This document shows, piece after piece, positions 22,735-33,885 of a stretch of DNA of 64,000 bases. How positions within the stretch are numbered: the first letter of the stretch is position 1; every line of letters begins with the position of its first letter. The notes under the pieces were generated by a model. The model saw nothing but the letters and a program-made list of their open reading frames with translations. It was not told the origin of the DNA and searched no databases. Made by a program: the position numbers and the translations under genes. The DNA is from Vandiemenella viatica (Eukaryota; Arthropoda; Insecta; Orthoptera; Morabidae), in assembly GCA_031002005.1 (NCBI GenBank), contig CM061921.1, positions 121,984,597 to 122,048,596 of the forward strand, written 5' to 3'.

Positions 22735-23270
22735 AAAACCTGATGACAAGTATTCGGACCGCGGTACAACTTGGTTGCCAATAAAGTTCACAACAAAGTT
22801 GCCAATCAAGTTGTCGTCTGTGGGCCCCTTAGGTATGTATTTTATTGTAAGATTGTATTCTCTGAAAGAACATACTGGTACCACCATTGCTTTAAAAAGC
22901 AATTTGAAATCCATCCATCCAGAAGAATTTAAAACGTCTGAAAAATTAAATGTAAATCTTAAGTTACATGAAGGGGAAAAAAATCAATATCAGTCAAGTA
23001 GTAAAAGCAAAACAGACTTCTATTAAAAGTAGATCCTCTTTAGGTGATGGCAAATATTCTATGTTGTCTCCAATAGTCCGCAAGTTTTTGTCAGCCCCGG
23101 CTTGAAGTGTTACTAACGAAAAATTGTTCAGCGAAAGAAGGTTTAATTTGTGAGGAGGGGGGAGGGGGAAGAAAAAAATTAAAAAAGGAGAAAAGGTTGC
23201 TAAGCGTTTGTTTTCAAAATATAACTTGCCACTCTTAACTTTCGATTATTAATCATAGTAATTAGAAAAC
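22735..23270 (+). pseudogene. hAT relic: BED zinc finger joined to dimerisation domain
   Basis: At about 22,830-22,930 the frame reads 'KEHTGTTIALKSNLKSIHPEEFK', the second half of a BED zinc finger (pattern GTTxLxxHLKxxHPxE). Only 130 bp later, at 23,075-23,250, a shifted frame reads a decayed 'KFLSAPA.SVTNEKLFSERRFNL' and 'KRLFSKYNLPLLTFDY', the hAT C-terminal dimerisation domain. About 1.3 kb of catalytic core that normally separates them is missing, so this is an internal-deletion derivative. Confidence 0.6.
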
Positions 23271-24109
23271 TACTACTTCAAAGTCAGTTACTATTACTGT
23301 TTGATTTGATTATTAAAATAAATATTATTTGTCATTTTTACTGAGCAGAAGTAACTAGACACTAAATGAAGATTCTGTACACTAAATCACATTTTCATAT
23401 AACTTCGGCTTCTGTTTCCGCTTCCATAACGTCGCTTCCATTACATCTCTAGTACATACATGTGAATAATCATTACATGCGCACGTATTTATGTAAGCCT
23501 ATATAGTGAAGAACAAGAATAAGAATTTTTCTTACTTTCTCGATTTTGACTGTCAGCTGACTTAACAAGGCCATCTTTTAAGGTTCCAGTGGATCCTTCG
23601 TCAAAGGGCGATGCAAATTTATCCTCCACGTTCTGCTGTCTTCTAGCATTCAATTCTTCTAGCACTCAATTCGTTTCTCCTTTTCAAATTCACTACGAAT
23701 TTATCCATTTGAATTGTTATGTTGAGTCAGCCGAAATACACTAATGCAGCTTTCACACACGATTGTTTTGGACGTACACTATGTTACCGTAGCATTCTTT
23801 CACTCACAACGATTGTTTGTTCAGTTGGCGACAGCTAGGGTGGCGGTCTCTATTGAAACATCAAAGGGATTTAGTGCGTCGCAATTTGAAGGACGAAACT
23901 AACATGCTTAGCTGGTCTGCTCTCTCTTCCTCTCAATTTTTTCCTCTGTGCACTCTTAAATTCCGGGTGGGTATTTTACCCACCCGGAATTTCCAGGGTG
24001 GGTATTGCTACCCACCATACCCACATTATCCGCCGGCCCTGAACCTGCCTCTTGAAGAGAATCAAATTTAGTCGTCAAAACTTAACAAAAAGACAGAGAC
24101 TTACTTCCG
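23271..24109. other. no recognised gene
   Basis: AT-rich. Contains a short palindrome-like GGGTGGGTATTTTACCCACCC motif near 23,966. No gene family recognised. Confidence 0.35.
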
Positions 24110-24674
24110 CATTTATAGTATTCCTACTGCAGAATACACACACACTGATTACGAATCACCACTGATGGATCAATATAACGTAAAAAAGTGTACATCTACT
24201 GTATTGCAACACTACATACGAATTGCCTCAGGTTGCACCCCTACCTTTGTGAAATCTACAGTTTAAAATTCAATCCGAATAACCGACGGCCCAACCGTGA
24301 CTCTTACGATCAAAAACAATTTTTAAAAATCTTAACCTCAACGGAGATTTGAACCGGAGACCACGACATTCGTAAGCAAGCGCTTTAGCCACTGAGCTGG
24401 CACTCCACTACACGAAAACACGGCACGGAGACGTCCATATTCAACGTGTCTGTCTATCGCCGTATTTCGAAGTTATGAGACAAAATGTGTTATTTATACA
24501 GATAATTTTCCAACCAAATGTAGACAGTATTTTTCTCCTTGTTTCAAAGGATAAGTATGCAAAGTTTCATCGAGATCGGATGAAAACTGTGGATTTGTAT
24601 GAAGAACAAACAAACAAACAAACAAACCAACAAACAAACAAACATACATTCATCTTTATATATAAAGATTGATG
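24110..24674 (-). mobile_element. non-autonomous element with tRNA-like segment, copy 1
   Basis: Read on the minus strand from 24,674: an AT-rich terminus around the palindrome ATCTTTATATATAAAGAT, a (GTTT)n run (24,606-24,650 on plus as AAAC repeats), the block CGATAGACAGAC, then a tRNA-like stretch (24,335-24,412) with an A-box-like CAGCTCAGTGGCTAAAGCG and B-box-like GGTTCAAATC, then GTACACTTTTTTACG and TATATTGATCC near 24,170. The same blocks in the same order occur on the plus strand at 39.8-40.4 kb. No protein is encoded. Helentron-like or other DNA-element origin is a guess from the TCTATACTAATATTA terminus of the second copy. Confidence 0.5.
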
Positions 24675-26099
24675 GCTCCTCGAGATTAGTAGTTTTTGAA
24701 TGGTTTGTTTGTGATGGCGCACTGTCACTATTTATAGATCCGAACAAAAGTATGTAAATGAAATTACACAACCCTCGCATGTTTTTGTGATCATATTTGA
24801 CTCATTAATCTTGATGCCATGATTCCAACTTGAACTAACACAATTTCATCAGGAAGTAACTGGCAAGTAATGGAACATTTTTTGTTCTGATTGTAATAAT
24901 ATTTCAAATCACCGGAATAGAAGTGAATTGATCTCGTACTCCAGTGGCAGTTTCCCTAGTCATTTATTTACCCATTTTTGTTATTATTATATTATTATTA
25001 CTATCGCATTTTCGCTGTTCAAATATGCAATATTTTTGCGATCGTGTTATAGACCTTTTTCTGATGCTAATGCGCTAATAGCTAAACTCTCTTCCATGAA
25101 AACATACTTAACATAAACACTATTTAGACTAGAACCAGACAAAATTATTCACTTCCGGAAAGTCCTCCTGCCTGGGTAACTGTTTCGGTTAAGAAAATAT
25201 AACACCTGGCAGAGGCAACGGAACAGCTCGATGGAGATCATTTATTATCTCGACGTTATCTACACTGCTTATTTGAGTTTCTCACGATCGAACCGTCTCA
25301 CTTTGTAGCCCGACTATTTCTGTTCCTTGGACAGGCAAGCTGGAAACACTGCACACAATCTCACGGTTTGTGGATAAAAGGTGTCACATTACTTTACTTG
25401 GTCCCGAAACGATTCACCACGGCTGATTCATTGGTTCTGTTTTATTTGTCAGTCCTGTCAATGATAAGGCATTTCAAATTACTGTTGAATAAAATGCTCG
25501 TTTTGTACTGTGGCAAGTTTAACTTTTGCTTTGTCACTCACCGTCGTGTTATTTTAAGCATCCATGTCCTGTTCTGCTTACAGAAACATATTAATTTTAT
25601 TAGTGACATTGGTTTTGTTTTTAGAATTGAAATAATTCGCCTTATTCATTTCTTTTATTCATAAGAATATCCCTAATTGCCACAGAAGTAGTAACTATTT
25701 ATGATCGAAGGTTCGCATTAAAGAGATGAATCAACATCTAACCTTTTCAGCACTCGGGCTTCCAAGCGAATGCACTGTGTATGCTGAGTTCAACGAGCCT
25801 CCCACACAACAATCTTTTTGACGTGAAGAAGAGGTTTTTTTAAACACCGTGGATAATTTGTTTCACTTAGCTGCAATGGAGTTAATGCAGATATTCTTGA
25901 TCATTAACTAACATAGCATCAAGAACATCATCCTCGTCAGGTGTATAAGTATTCGCAACAGTCAGCTAGAATTATAAAGTATTAATACTATCACAAAAGT
26001 GTGTATTGCAAACGACACAGAATGTGGATATATTGTAATTTCCACAGTTTTCTTAAAATATTCCGTGAACGTTTTCTGAACTGTAGATTAAATTCTCGT
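24675..26099. other. no recognised gene
   Basis: AT-rich. The 98-codon plus frame at 25,368-25,664 is hydrophobic but unassigned. Confidence 0.35.
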
Positions 26100-26550
26100 G
26101 GATGTGGTACAGTAAGTAAAAACTTGTTGTGGCTCCTGAAATCGTATGTATTTAACTCAAATCTTGTGTTATGTTCTTTGTACTGCCCACCAGATGCAGA
26201 AATTACCATGGCTGAGGCGCTAGGAAACATTCCAGTCAAATAATACTACGAGGTGATATCGACTGCATTCATTACGATCACTAAATTGTTCGCAATAATA
26301 GTGACAGCAATATTCCAAGGCGAACAATCATCATGGTTCACGGGTAAAATGAAAAGATTGCTCAAAAAGCAAAGAAACTTAAAATCACGATCCCGAAGAA
26401 GTGGACACAGCATTCAGACACAAAGATTGATTGGCCTAAGGAGATGTGTGAAAAATGCAGTGCGGGAAGCTTTTAACGAATTCTACAGCAATTCTCTGTC
26501 TATAGTTTCACAAGAAATCAAAAGAAATTTTGGACCTTCGTAAGAAGACT
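26100..26550 (+). pseudogene. LINE fragment (family A): end of endonuclease and linker
   Basis: The plus strand reads 'NLVLCSLYCPPDAE' at about 26,160-26,205, an endonuclease beta-strand followed by YCPP. It then reads 'WFTGKMKRLLKKQRNLKSRSRRS' (26,335-26,400) and 'LRRCVKNAVREAFNEFYSNSLS' (26,436-26,505). The last two parallel the linker of the minus-strand family A copy at 51.8-52.1 kb ('WYTREVKWLLKKQRKIHARSRR' and 'HVKNAMHEAFNDFRCNSLS'). It is an internal fragment lacking RT. Confidence 0.65.
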
Positions 26551-26689
26551 CATTATGAAGAGTGTATAAGCACTGGTACGCTACATATGTGAGGTTAATG
26601 CAAGCCGTCACAAGATCCATAGATTAATTACAAGAGAGAGTTTCCTCACTACAATATAACAATAAAAACACGGAACGCAGAACTTGACT

Positions 26690-28165
26690 TTATCTTCTCA
26701 AAATATTTCTCCAGATATTTCGATCTTGTATATCTTCCTCTTCTGCACCAAATCTTCTCGTTGCTATTTGTGTACATTGGAGCCAGGTAAACATGGGCCG
26801 TCCTCTTTTCCTCCTTCCTTTAACTTTCCATTCCTGTACAAGTTTTAGTATCCTAATGTCTTCCATCCATCTACATGGCCACACCATTCCAATCTTTTTT
26901 GTTCTATAACTTCACTCATTTTTTCTTTCACTTAGCCTTATTATTTCGGTATTCCTTACTTTTTCTTTCTTGATATTCGTGCTGATCTTCTCCAGAAATC
27001 CATTTCTAATGCTTTCAATTTCTTAACATGTTTTTGGTTGATTGTCAAGGTTTCTTATCCATATAAGACTATAATTTCCAATAATGACTTAAATGTAATT
27101 CTTTTTTTTCTGTTCATAACATTCTTGCTCCATAGAAGTGAACTGAGCATCCAGATTACATTCCGGCCATTAGTAATTCTTTTATTAATATCCATATTAG
27201 ATTTTTCTTCTATTTCTAAAATTGAACCCAAATAGCAAAAATTATTTACCTTTTTAATTTTTATTCCATCATTGTACGTTTCATCCAGATCATTAGCAAG
27301 ATATTCTGTTTTATGATTGTTAATCTTCAATCCCCATTTTTTAGATTCTTTTGACAGTTGATTACATATGTAATTTGCAACCTGACCATCTTGTGCTATG
27401 ACGACTTGATCATCAGCAAATAGTAAATGATGTAGATATTTTCCACCTAGCATTTATAAACCCATTCTATTACACTTCTGAGACCATGTTCCCAAACTAA
27501 CATCTAAGTAAATTTTAAATAGGGTTGGATACATAGGGTACCCTTGCAGCAGACCTTTACTTGTTTTAAATTTTTGAGATAATCCATAACCAGTTTTTAT
27601 TTGGCATGTGTTATTTTTGTACATTTCTTGTATTATCTTAAATAAGGAGTTATGTATATGTGACATATGTAATGCTTTCTGTAGCATATTTCTTGGGACA
27701 ATATCATACGCGTTTTCTAAATCAATTAAAATAAATCCTTTATTTTTTGAATTTTCGTTGTATTTTTCCAGAATCTGTCGTAACGTGAAAATGTGGTATA
27801 TACATGACCTACCTGCAGTAAATCCACATTGTTCTTCTTGAGTCTTGTAAAGAGTTTCTATTCCATTTTTATTAGTTTGGCAAATATTTTCATCAATGAA
27901 TTCATAACACAAATCCCACGATAATTTGAACATACTTTGCGATCTCTTTTCTTGAATATGATAGTAATATAACCTAATGTCATTCCCTTTGGTATTGGAT
28001 ATTCATGTAATATTTTATTGAACAATTTTATTATAAGTTTTACAACTTTGTCACCAGCATATTTCATAATTTCCAAATTGATTCTGCCTGGCCAAGGAGA
28101 TTTGCCATTTTTTCCTGTTCTCAATGCCTCAAGCAGTTCGTCTTCTGTAATTTGAATGTCTTTTG
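26690..28165 (-). pseudogene. LINE reverse transcriptase relic (family B-like), no endonuclease
   Basis: Four minus frames in 5' to 3' order: 27,858-28,124 with RT motifs 0-1 ('KSPWPGRINLEIMKYAG', 'LGYITIIFKKRDRKVCSNYRGI'); 27,454-27,933 with motifs 2-4 ('EEQCGFTAGRSCI', 'FILIDLENAYDIVPRNML', 'GLLQGYPMYPTLFKIYLD'); 27,055-27,453 with the catalytic 'HLLFADDQVVIA' and the thumb; 26,690-26,887 with the C-terminal 'KGRRKRGRPMFTWLQ' tail. All catalytic landmarks persist in order, with only a few breaks. The 5' end stops at the PLE edge near 28,165, and no endonuclease is found beyond. Clade not assigned. Confidence 0.75.
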
Positions 28166-28169
28166 TCGA

Positions 28170-28402
28170 ATTCGCGCTGCTTTGAACGATGCTTTACTTC
28201 CAACCTGGGGCCTTCAACAGGGCTATTTGGAAGCGATGTATTACTTGTGACTGCTGTCACACCTCTCCGTCGTTTATCTTCACGCTGAGCGAATTGTTTA
28301 GGTTACCTGGCGTCAGCTGTTCCAGAGATATTGTCGTTGTAGATTTTGGATTGCGGTTGTCCGCGAGTGCGCATTTCATATTTCACTTAAGCCATAACCG
28401 CC
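28170..28402 (-). repeat. PLE terminal repeat (pLTR), copy a
   Basis: About 233 bp shared with 30,690-30,844 (same orientation) and with the inverted copy at 30,845-31,079. Shared blocks: CGCGCTGCTTTGAACGAT, CCTGGGGCCTTCAAC, GTTTATCTTCACGCTGA, CACTTAAGCCATA. It lacks the GGGCTCCGAAACG stretch present in the other copies, so its hammerhead-like core is deleted. Confidence 0.8.
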
Positions 28403-28406
28403 GTCT

Positions 28407-28690
28407 TTATTGAAAGTTTTTGGTTGTTTCAAAATTTCTATCGATTCCCTTATTTTTCATTCTAGGAAACCCCTTCATTTGTACTATTATTTCTGTCTTC
28501 TCCCATTGAATTTTATTACTCTCTTCTACCTGATGTTCTGCCACAGCTGATTGTGTCGTTTGCCCGAGTCTTGCGTGACGACAATGTTCTTTTGGTCTTA
28601 CGGTAACCACTAGAGAAGTCTCACCGGTATATATCATTCCACAATCGCAGGGAATCTTATATACTCCACTTACTTTTAATGGTGGTCTGC
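28407..28690 (-). pseudogene. PLE GIY-YIG endonuclease domain
   Basis: The minus strand reads 'PPLKVSGVYKIPCDCGMIYTGET' just upstream of, and into, a 76-codon frame (28,407-28,637) with 'RPKEHCRHARLGQTTQSAVAEH'. This is the GIY-YIG nuclease of Penelope-like elements: GVY and YTG strands, Arg and Glu-His catalytic region, and the Cys pair (CDC) characteristic of PLEs. Downstream residues 'NKIQWEKTEI' follow the family pattern. It aligns with the 41.9-42.4 kb copy. Confidence 0.75.
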
Positions 28691-29129
28691 GATCCTTCGC
28701 TGATCTTAAAATGCCTCTTATTTAGTTCTTACTAAAGAAGACAAGGTGAATATTGACTTTCCTTAGCACTTTTCCTATTCTGTCAGTGACTCCTTTTATG
28801 TAAGGTAAAAAAAGCCTTCTTCCTTTGTTGTGTTTACTTTCCTTGTACCCCTTTTGTTCCTCTTCTTACTGCTTAGCGCGCGGGCTACCACCGACTACTA
28901 TACCCATTCTTTCGTAGGACCCCGTGGAGGTGTTTCCTTTCTTCTTGTATGTGCTCGTTATCTGCTACCCTTTTCGCTCTACAAAATAAAGATTTGATCA
29001 GAGCGCTATTTTGAGCTGGGTGGTGATGCGTTGCAATGTTTAAGTAGAGGATCGTGTGTGTAACATTTCTGTATACAGTGTGTGTTAATTTTAACTCTTT
29101 TTTTTCACCAGAACATCTAAGAACGCCAA

Positions 29130-30381
29130 TTGCCCATTAGTTTCCAATTCCATGGTGAACCTTATTTTCGGACGGATGCTGTTAATATGGTCCAGAAAAA
29201 ACTTTTAACACCGCCTCTTCGTGTGGCCATAGCACAAACGTATCATCTACGTATCTATACCAGATTGACGGTTTGTGTTTTCGAAATGACTTCAAGTTCA
29301 CATTTTTTCATAAATAAATTTGCTACACCGGTGAGAGGGAGCTGCCGATAGCTTGTTGCTCATCATACTTGTTATCCCGTTGGAAATAAATCGTCTTCAA
29401 ATAAAGCTGAAAATGCTGGTTCTAATCGTCATTAAATTCTTGTTTTGTTATGTCCATAACTCCTTCCACTGGAACGTTGGTAACGGGCGAGATTACACCA
29501 AAGCTGACAAGAAAATCGTCATGTGAGAGGGTGACATTCTGTATGATGTCAACAAAATGCGTCGAGTTTCTGATTTAGCACTCTGTGCAACCTATAACGG
29601 AATATAGTTTTTTCGATGAAAACTTTGCTAGTCCATATGTTGGGGAGTCAATAGCCCTAACAATTGGACGTAGTGGTATGTCTTTCTTATTTATTTTCGG
29701 AAAGCAATAATTGAGCGGAATCAATGGATTGCTGATTAGTATCGTTGTTTCACTGTCCATTCCAGAGTTGGTTTATTTACAAGTTCCCCAGTCAATTTTC
29801 CATTTTTTTCGGTTGGATCTTTGTTCAACTTTTGGTACGTCCTGTCTGATAATAACTGCTCAATATTTTCTTTATAAGTATCACTATCTAAAACCACTGT
29901 ACAGTTTCCTTTGTCGGCAGGTAGAATGATTATGTTCGGATTCTTCTTAAACTCATATTAAAGCCTCTCTTTGTTTCCCGGTGATAGTGGACGTAGGGCA
30001 TTTTGTTTTCTTTAAAATAGTGACCACCTTCAATCTTACATTTTATGCTACCAATTTTGGAATTCCCTGTAATGCCTATTCTACACCGACAATCACTTCT
30101 TCTTTCGGAGTTTCACATGGGGTAACTTCAAATTTGAACTACTTACATAAAATTGAAACCTGATCGTCATTTAATATCACCGAAAATAAATTCTTGACGG
30201 CTATCCTGTGTGTTGTCTTGCTGATAATACCACTATTCTTCACTAATTGTTCAAATTTAGCATTTTGTGAAGCAGTTGCCTTGTTCAATGTCTCACAAGC
30301 CACCTCCGTGACCATTATGTCAAGCTTGTCCCAAAGAAGAGGGACGATCCTGTCAGAAAGTATTACTTTCATCTCATACAT
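29130..30381 (-). pseudogene. PLE reverse transcriptase, broken
   Basis: Reading right to left: N-terminal segments at 30,139-30,381 ('KNSGIISKTTHRIAVKNLF'), decayed 'VLDSDTYKENIEQLL' near 29,860-29,895, 'LPLRPIVRAIDSPTYGLAK'-type block at 29,575-29,760, a 'GSSLSPVxANLFMEKFE'-like block near 29,290-29,350, and 'WYRYVDDTFV' near 29,250. The order and the YVDDTF box identify a PLE RT, close to telomerase in architecture. Multiple stops divide it. Confidence 0.7.
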
Positions 30382-30689
30382 CTGTTGATCAACACTTTCA
30401 ATTTTCTCCGTAAATCATGTATACGTTTTCGGAGCAAAGCCATACTTGCACGTGAGAGAATATTCCAAACTTTGATTGTATCAAAATATGGCGCGATGCG
30501 AACACAATTCGGGAGAACATCCGTGTCTCAACATAAACGTTAAATTCGCTGGTGTGCGGCTTTTCTTCTTACATTAATTGTCGAATCGTCTACACAAACT
30601 AAAAGTCTCCTGTCAGTTCACGTCAGCAATATAATATTTAACGCTTTTAGCAGGCGTCTTTAAATAAAATATTCCACTTACGTTTGCGG

Positions 30690-31079
30690 GATTCGCGCTG
30701 CTTTCAACGATAATTTACTTCCAACGTTTCGGAGCCCAACCTGGGGCCTTCAACGGGCCTGTTTAGAAGTGATGTATCACCTCTGATGGTTGTCACACCA
30801 CTCCGTTGTTTATCTTCACGCTGACCGAATTGGTTTGGTTACCGGAAGCGGCTATGGCTTAAGTGAAATGTGGAAATGTGCACTCGCAGACAATCGCAAA
30901 ACAAAATCTACGACAACAACTTTGGAACAGCCGACAGCTGACGCCCGCTGCCGGTAACCAAAACAATTTATTCAGCGTGAAGAACTAATACTTCACTTCT
31001 AATCAGGCCTGATGAAGGCCCCAGGTCGGGCTCCGAAACGCTAGAAGTGAAACATCGTTCTAAGCAGCGCGAATCACGC
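30690..31079. repeat. inverted pair of PLE terminal repeats
   Basis: Copy b (30,690-30,844) and the inverted copy c (30,845-31,079) meet near 30,844. Copy b ends at GGTTACCGG, where copy c begins on the other strand with GAAGCGGCTATGGC. Arms outside 30,844 and about 30,930 pair for roughly 150 bp, plus about 60 bp beyond the repeats. Copy c is complete, copy b is truncated. Confidence 0.8.
30994..31049 (+). ncRNA. candidate hammerhead ribozyme motif in PLE terminal repeat
   Basis: CTGATGA at 31,009-31,015 and GAAAC at 31,035-31,039 are the two invariant hammerhead boxes. Between them GGCCC..GGG..CC can form a stem II with a small bulge. Outside, CACTTCTA (30,994-31,001) pairs perfectly with TAGAAGTG (31,042-31,049). 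Hammerhead motifs are known in the terminal repeats of PLEs. A convincing stem I is not apparent, so cleavage activity is doubtful. Confidence 0.4.
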
Positions 31080-31141
31080 AAAAGTAAGTGGGATATTTTA
31101 TTAACATGACATCTGCTGAAAGTGTTAAATATTATATTACA

Positions 31142-31312
31142 TCCAGATTTAAGTTTTCCATGGTTTCCCAAAATCATTCCAGGCGGATTTTAGGATGGTT
31201 GTCTCAAAAATCCAGGCTAAATTCATTCCCATTCCTTTTCACTCATGCTCTATTGACTGTAACCTCCTCTACGCCTACGCCGTAAATGCCGACGGAAAAA
31301 AAAGATCCCTGC
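31142..31312 (+). repeat. SINE body without head
   Basis: ATCCAGATTTAAGTTTTCCATGG, AAATCATTCCAGGCGG and ATTCATTCCCATTCCTTT follow the body of the SINE at 39,054-39,302, ending in an A-run near 31,303. The tRNA-like head is missing. It abuts the PLE inverted repeat. Confidence 0.55.
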
Positions 31313-31459
31313 ACAGTTTTCTGATAGATTTTATTCAGTTCAAATACCTTTTCCTAAATTCCGTTAGTCAGTTAATTTCTGTTAATCACTTTGGGAGATT
31401 GATACGTTGACTGGATGTTTCGCAAGAGAATATTCCCTGGAGTATTTAATTTAATTAAT

Positions 31460-31975
31460 TTAATTGCGATGGAGTGCACGCTCCGGTGGCAATTTCTCTG
31501 CACACCCAATTATCTACTTTCCTTTTCCAACCTAATTCTGCCCTCTACAAATTTTAAATTCTTTCAGCGTTTTTTGTAAAGTTTTAATCAATTTTCTTGT
31601 TAATTTATTCCAATCATTGACCCCCTTACCTAAGAAAGAAAATCTTACCACAACCTTATGCCTGAAATCGAGTGCCAGCTTGTGGTCATGGTCATCTTTA
31701 CCCTTCCATTCATATCTCTTAATTCATCCACCAATATCTTTCCACGCCTCACCACCAATATACGCCTTATACACTCCCATGATTTTCTTCACCTTCTTCC
31801 TGTCTTCCAATGAATCCCGTTCCAGCTTCTTTATCATATCACCTACTGTTTGTATTCTGTGGTAATTTCCATTGTCAAATCTAGCAAACTTTCTTTGTAC
31901 ACCCTCCAACTCCTGTATTTGATACCCAAAATGTGTGTCCCATATAAACGGATGTACGTACAAAAGTATCCGTCC
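31460..31975 (-). pseudogene. LINE 3' fragment (different family), C-terminal region
   Basis: A 102-codon minus frame (31,724-32,032) contains 'IWDTHFGYQIQELEGVQRKFARF' and 'LERDSLEDRKKVKKIMGVYKAYIGG', the post-RT region typical of I/Jockey/CR1-type LINEs ('LE.VQR..ARF', 'L..RR....L...YKI'). The frame's first codons come from the next repeat: sequence right of about 31,976 belongs to LINE copy 2. The junction is abrupt and marks an insertion or deletion point. Confidence 0.5.
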
Positions 31976-33885
31976 TTTAGGTCTTAATCTTAAAACCAGA
32001 ATTGCTTGTACTACGGCTTTTCCTAAACCCAACTGCTATCTCTTATACTTCCTTTCCATTCATCTGTATATAATGTGGTCAGTAATTTTGAATCGTGTGA
32101 TGTTAGCCTTATTCCGCAATAATTCTCACATTTGTCTGCTTGCGCTTTCAACGGAAGTGTGAAGACGATACTTTTATTAAAATATGTTGGAAGCTGTCAT
32201 GTTTAGTAACTGTTTGATATCAGTTTGTGTAATCTTTGGATTTATTCTTCTACTGCGGATTTCGGAAGTCCTATAAGATTCTCATCAATTCAAACCACCA
32301 TATTTGATTTCAACCATTTCAAAGCTCTACGACATTACGTCCTTAAAACAGGATCTCCTAAGTTATCAATGTCAACATTGCCTTCTTTTTCAAGCACAGT
32401 GTTATTCAAATAATTCCCATCATACAGTTTCTCAATATAATTCTTCCATCGGTTTTCTCTGGGTTCTGACTTTAAAAGTGGTATCACATCAGCAGCTTTA
32501 ATGTTTATACATCTTATCTTCATTTCTTCAAAATTCTGTTTAATCTTCCTATAGACCACATCTACTATACCTACAACCATTTCCTTTTCTACTTCTTTGC
32601 ACTTTTCTTGCAGCTACCTTTCTTTTGCTTTCTTTCATTTTCTGAGTATTTAGGTTCTAAAATGTCTGTAATTCTTTCTTCCTGCTACATCACGTGCACA
32701 GTTGTATTTGTTAGACCCACGTCTCAAGTTAGATTGTTTCCGTTTCGTCACTTCCAGCATAATCTGTCTGTTTTGCTTGATTATTCTCTTGAATATCAGC
32801 TTGTACTTTACAATTATCAGATTGTGTTGAGAGTCTATGTCAGCTTCTTGGTATCCTTTACATTCTAGCACTTGATTCCTGAATCTTTGGCTGACCATCT
32901 ACCTGCATCCCCTGGACGTTTCCATGTGTATATCTTTCGTGCATGATTCTTAAATAATGTGTTCGCCACGTTGAATTTATATTTTTTACAAAATTCTAAC
33001 AACCTCCTTCCTCGCTCATTTCTTTCTCCCAGACCAAAGATTCTTACAATATTACCTACTCGCACTACCACATTCTGATCACCCGTGATTGTTAGGTATT
33101 CCTCTCTCTTTACGTATTGGATTAAGTCTTCAATTTCATGGTATATTTTCTCTATTTCTTCATCTCCTTCCTGTGACATTGTGATATACGCTTGTACTAA
33201 CGTGGTTGGAGTATGCTTATTTTTACCCGTCTAAAATAATCCCGTCACTAAATTATTTCTAATAACTCACCCGTTTCTCAACTCTCTTGTTAGTATCTTC
33301 ACTGACTGCTTGTATGCAAATTATTCTATGTTTACAAGACCAGAAATCTTGTGCTGCCTTCCACTTACTCTTACCAATCCCATCGATACTTGATTTAAGT
33401 CGTTCCATCTCCCTTTTTAATCTACCTGCCCTTCAGACTTCTGTCATTCCACGCTCCAACTCTAGGAAGTTTCTATCCATTCTTATGACTCCTCCTGTTC
33501 CAACCAGAAGATCCGATTGGGAGACTATTTTGTAGCCGGAATACTTTATACAGAAAGAAGCCAAATTTCTATATGGATTCTGAAAGGATTGCATGCCTTT
33601 AGCATACCATTTGGGTCTTTAATGCAGTGGCTTCCAATTGCCTTGTCCATCCTCATGCTGTTGATCATTTCTGACTCATCCTCCCTTAGAGCCGTTTCCA
33701 ACCTCAAGGGTAAGAGGGTTCAGGAGACCGTTGGCAAGCAGTGGGCGACATATACAGGGAATCTGTCTGTCGGCAGATCCTCGTCCGTGCAAGCAGGGTG
33801 CACCACGTGTAACAGAGGTTGATATTCGGTTGGAAGAGGCTAATATTGTCTCTCCAAATCCCTTAAACCCCAAAAACTTGAATAT
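31976..33885 (-). mobile_element. LINE copy 2 (family C), without hAT
   Basis: A second, more decayed copy of the 13.6-18.9 kb LINE in the same orientation. It runs from an RT segment ('LVLRLRPKGRIL' region near 31,980) through the linker (32,335-32,580), a region matching 14,960-15,290 (32,640-32,870), the endonuclease (32,865-33,179) and the 5' part to about 33,880. It passes without interruption through TTCTAGCA at 32,863-32,870, the position corresponding to the hAT target in copy 1. Confidence 0.75.
32865..33179 (-). pseudogene. LINE copy 2: endonuclease domain, decayed
   Basis: A 104-codon minus frame: 'EEYLTITGDQNVVVRVGNIVRIFGLGERNERGRRLLEF' equals the endonuclease stretch of copy 1 and of related elements, where GDWNA carries catalytic residues; here it is GDQN. 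It continues with 'NTLFKNHARKIYTWKRP', the usual 'NT.F......TW' strand. Frame preserved, catalytic context altered. Confidence 0.7.

Larger units (their letters stand above)
28166..31142 (-). mobile_element. Penelope-like element with terminal repeats and inverted head-to-head duplication
   Basis: A decayed PLE runs right to left. Protein landmarks: 'PLRPIVRAIDSPTYGLAK' (29,575-29,760), the catalytic 'WYRYVDDTFV' (about 29,236-29,266), and a GIY-YIG nuclease start 'GVYKIPCDCGMIYTGET' at about 28,615-28,670 continuing in a 76-codon frame. Direct terminal copies lie at 28,170-28,402 and 30,690-30,844, a pseudo-LTR arrangement known for Penelope elements. From 30,845 to 31,079 a further terminal-repeat copy follows in inverted orientation, and the inverted similarity extends outward to 30,627 and 31,142. 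PLEs copy by target-primed reverse transcription using RT plus GIY-YIG endonuclease. Confidence 0.8.

Noticed and set aside
24335..24412. genuine tRNA gene on the minus strand
   Set aside because: Promoter-box-like sequences are present but no cloverleaf with paired acceptor ends could be drawn, and the same segment is embedded in a second repeat at 40.0 kb.
24600..24650. CRISPR-like or tandem array from the AAAC repeats
   Set aside because: A simple tetranucleotide repeat of about 11 units inside a transposon, with no spacers; the genome is eukaryotic.
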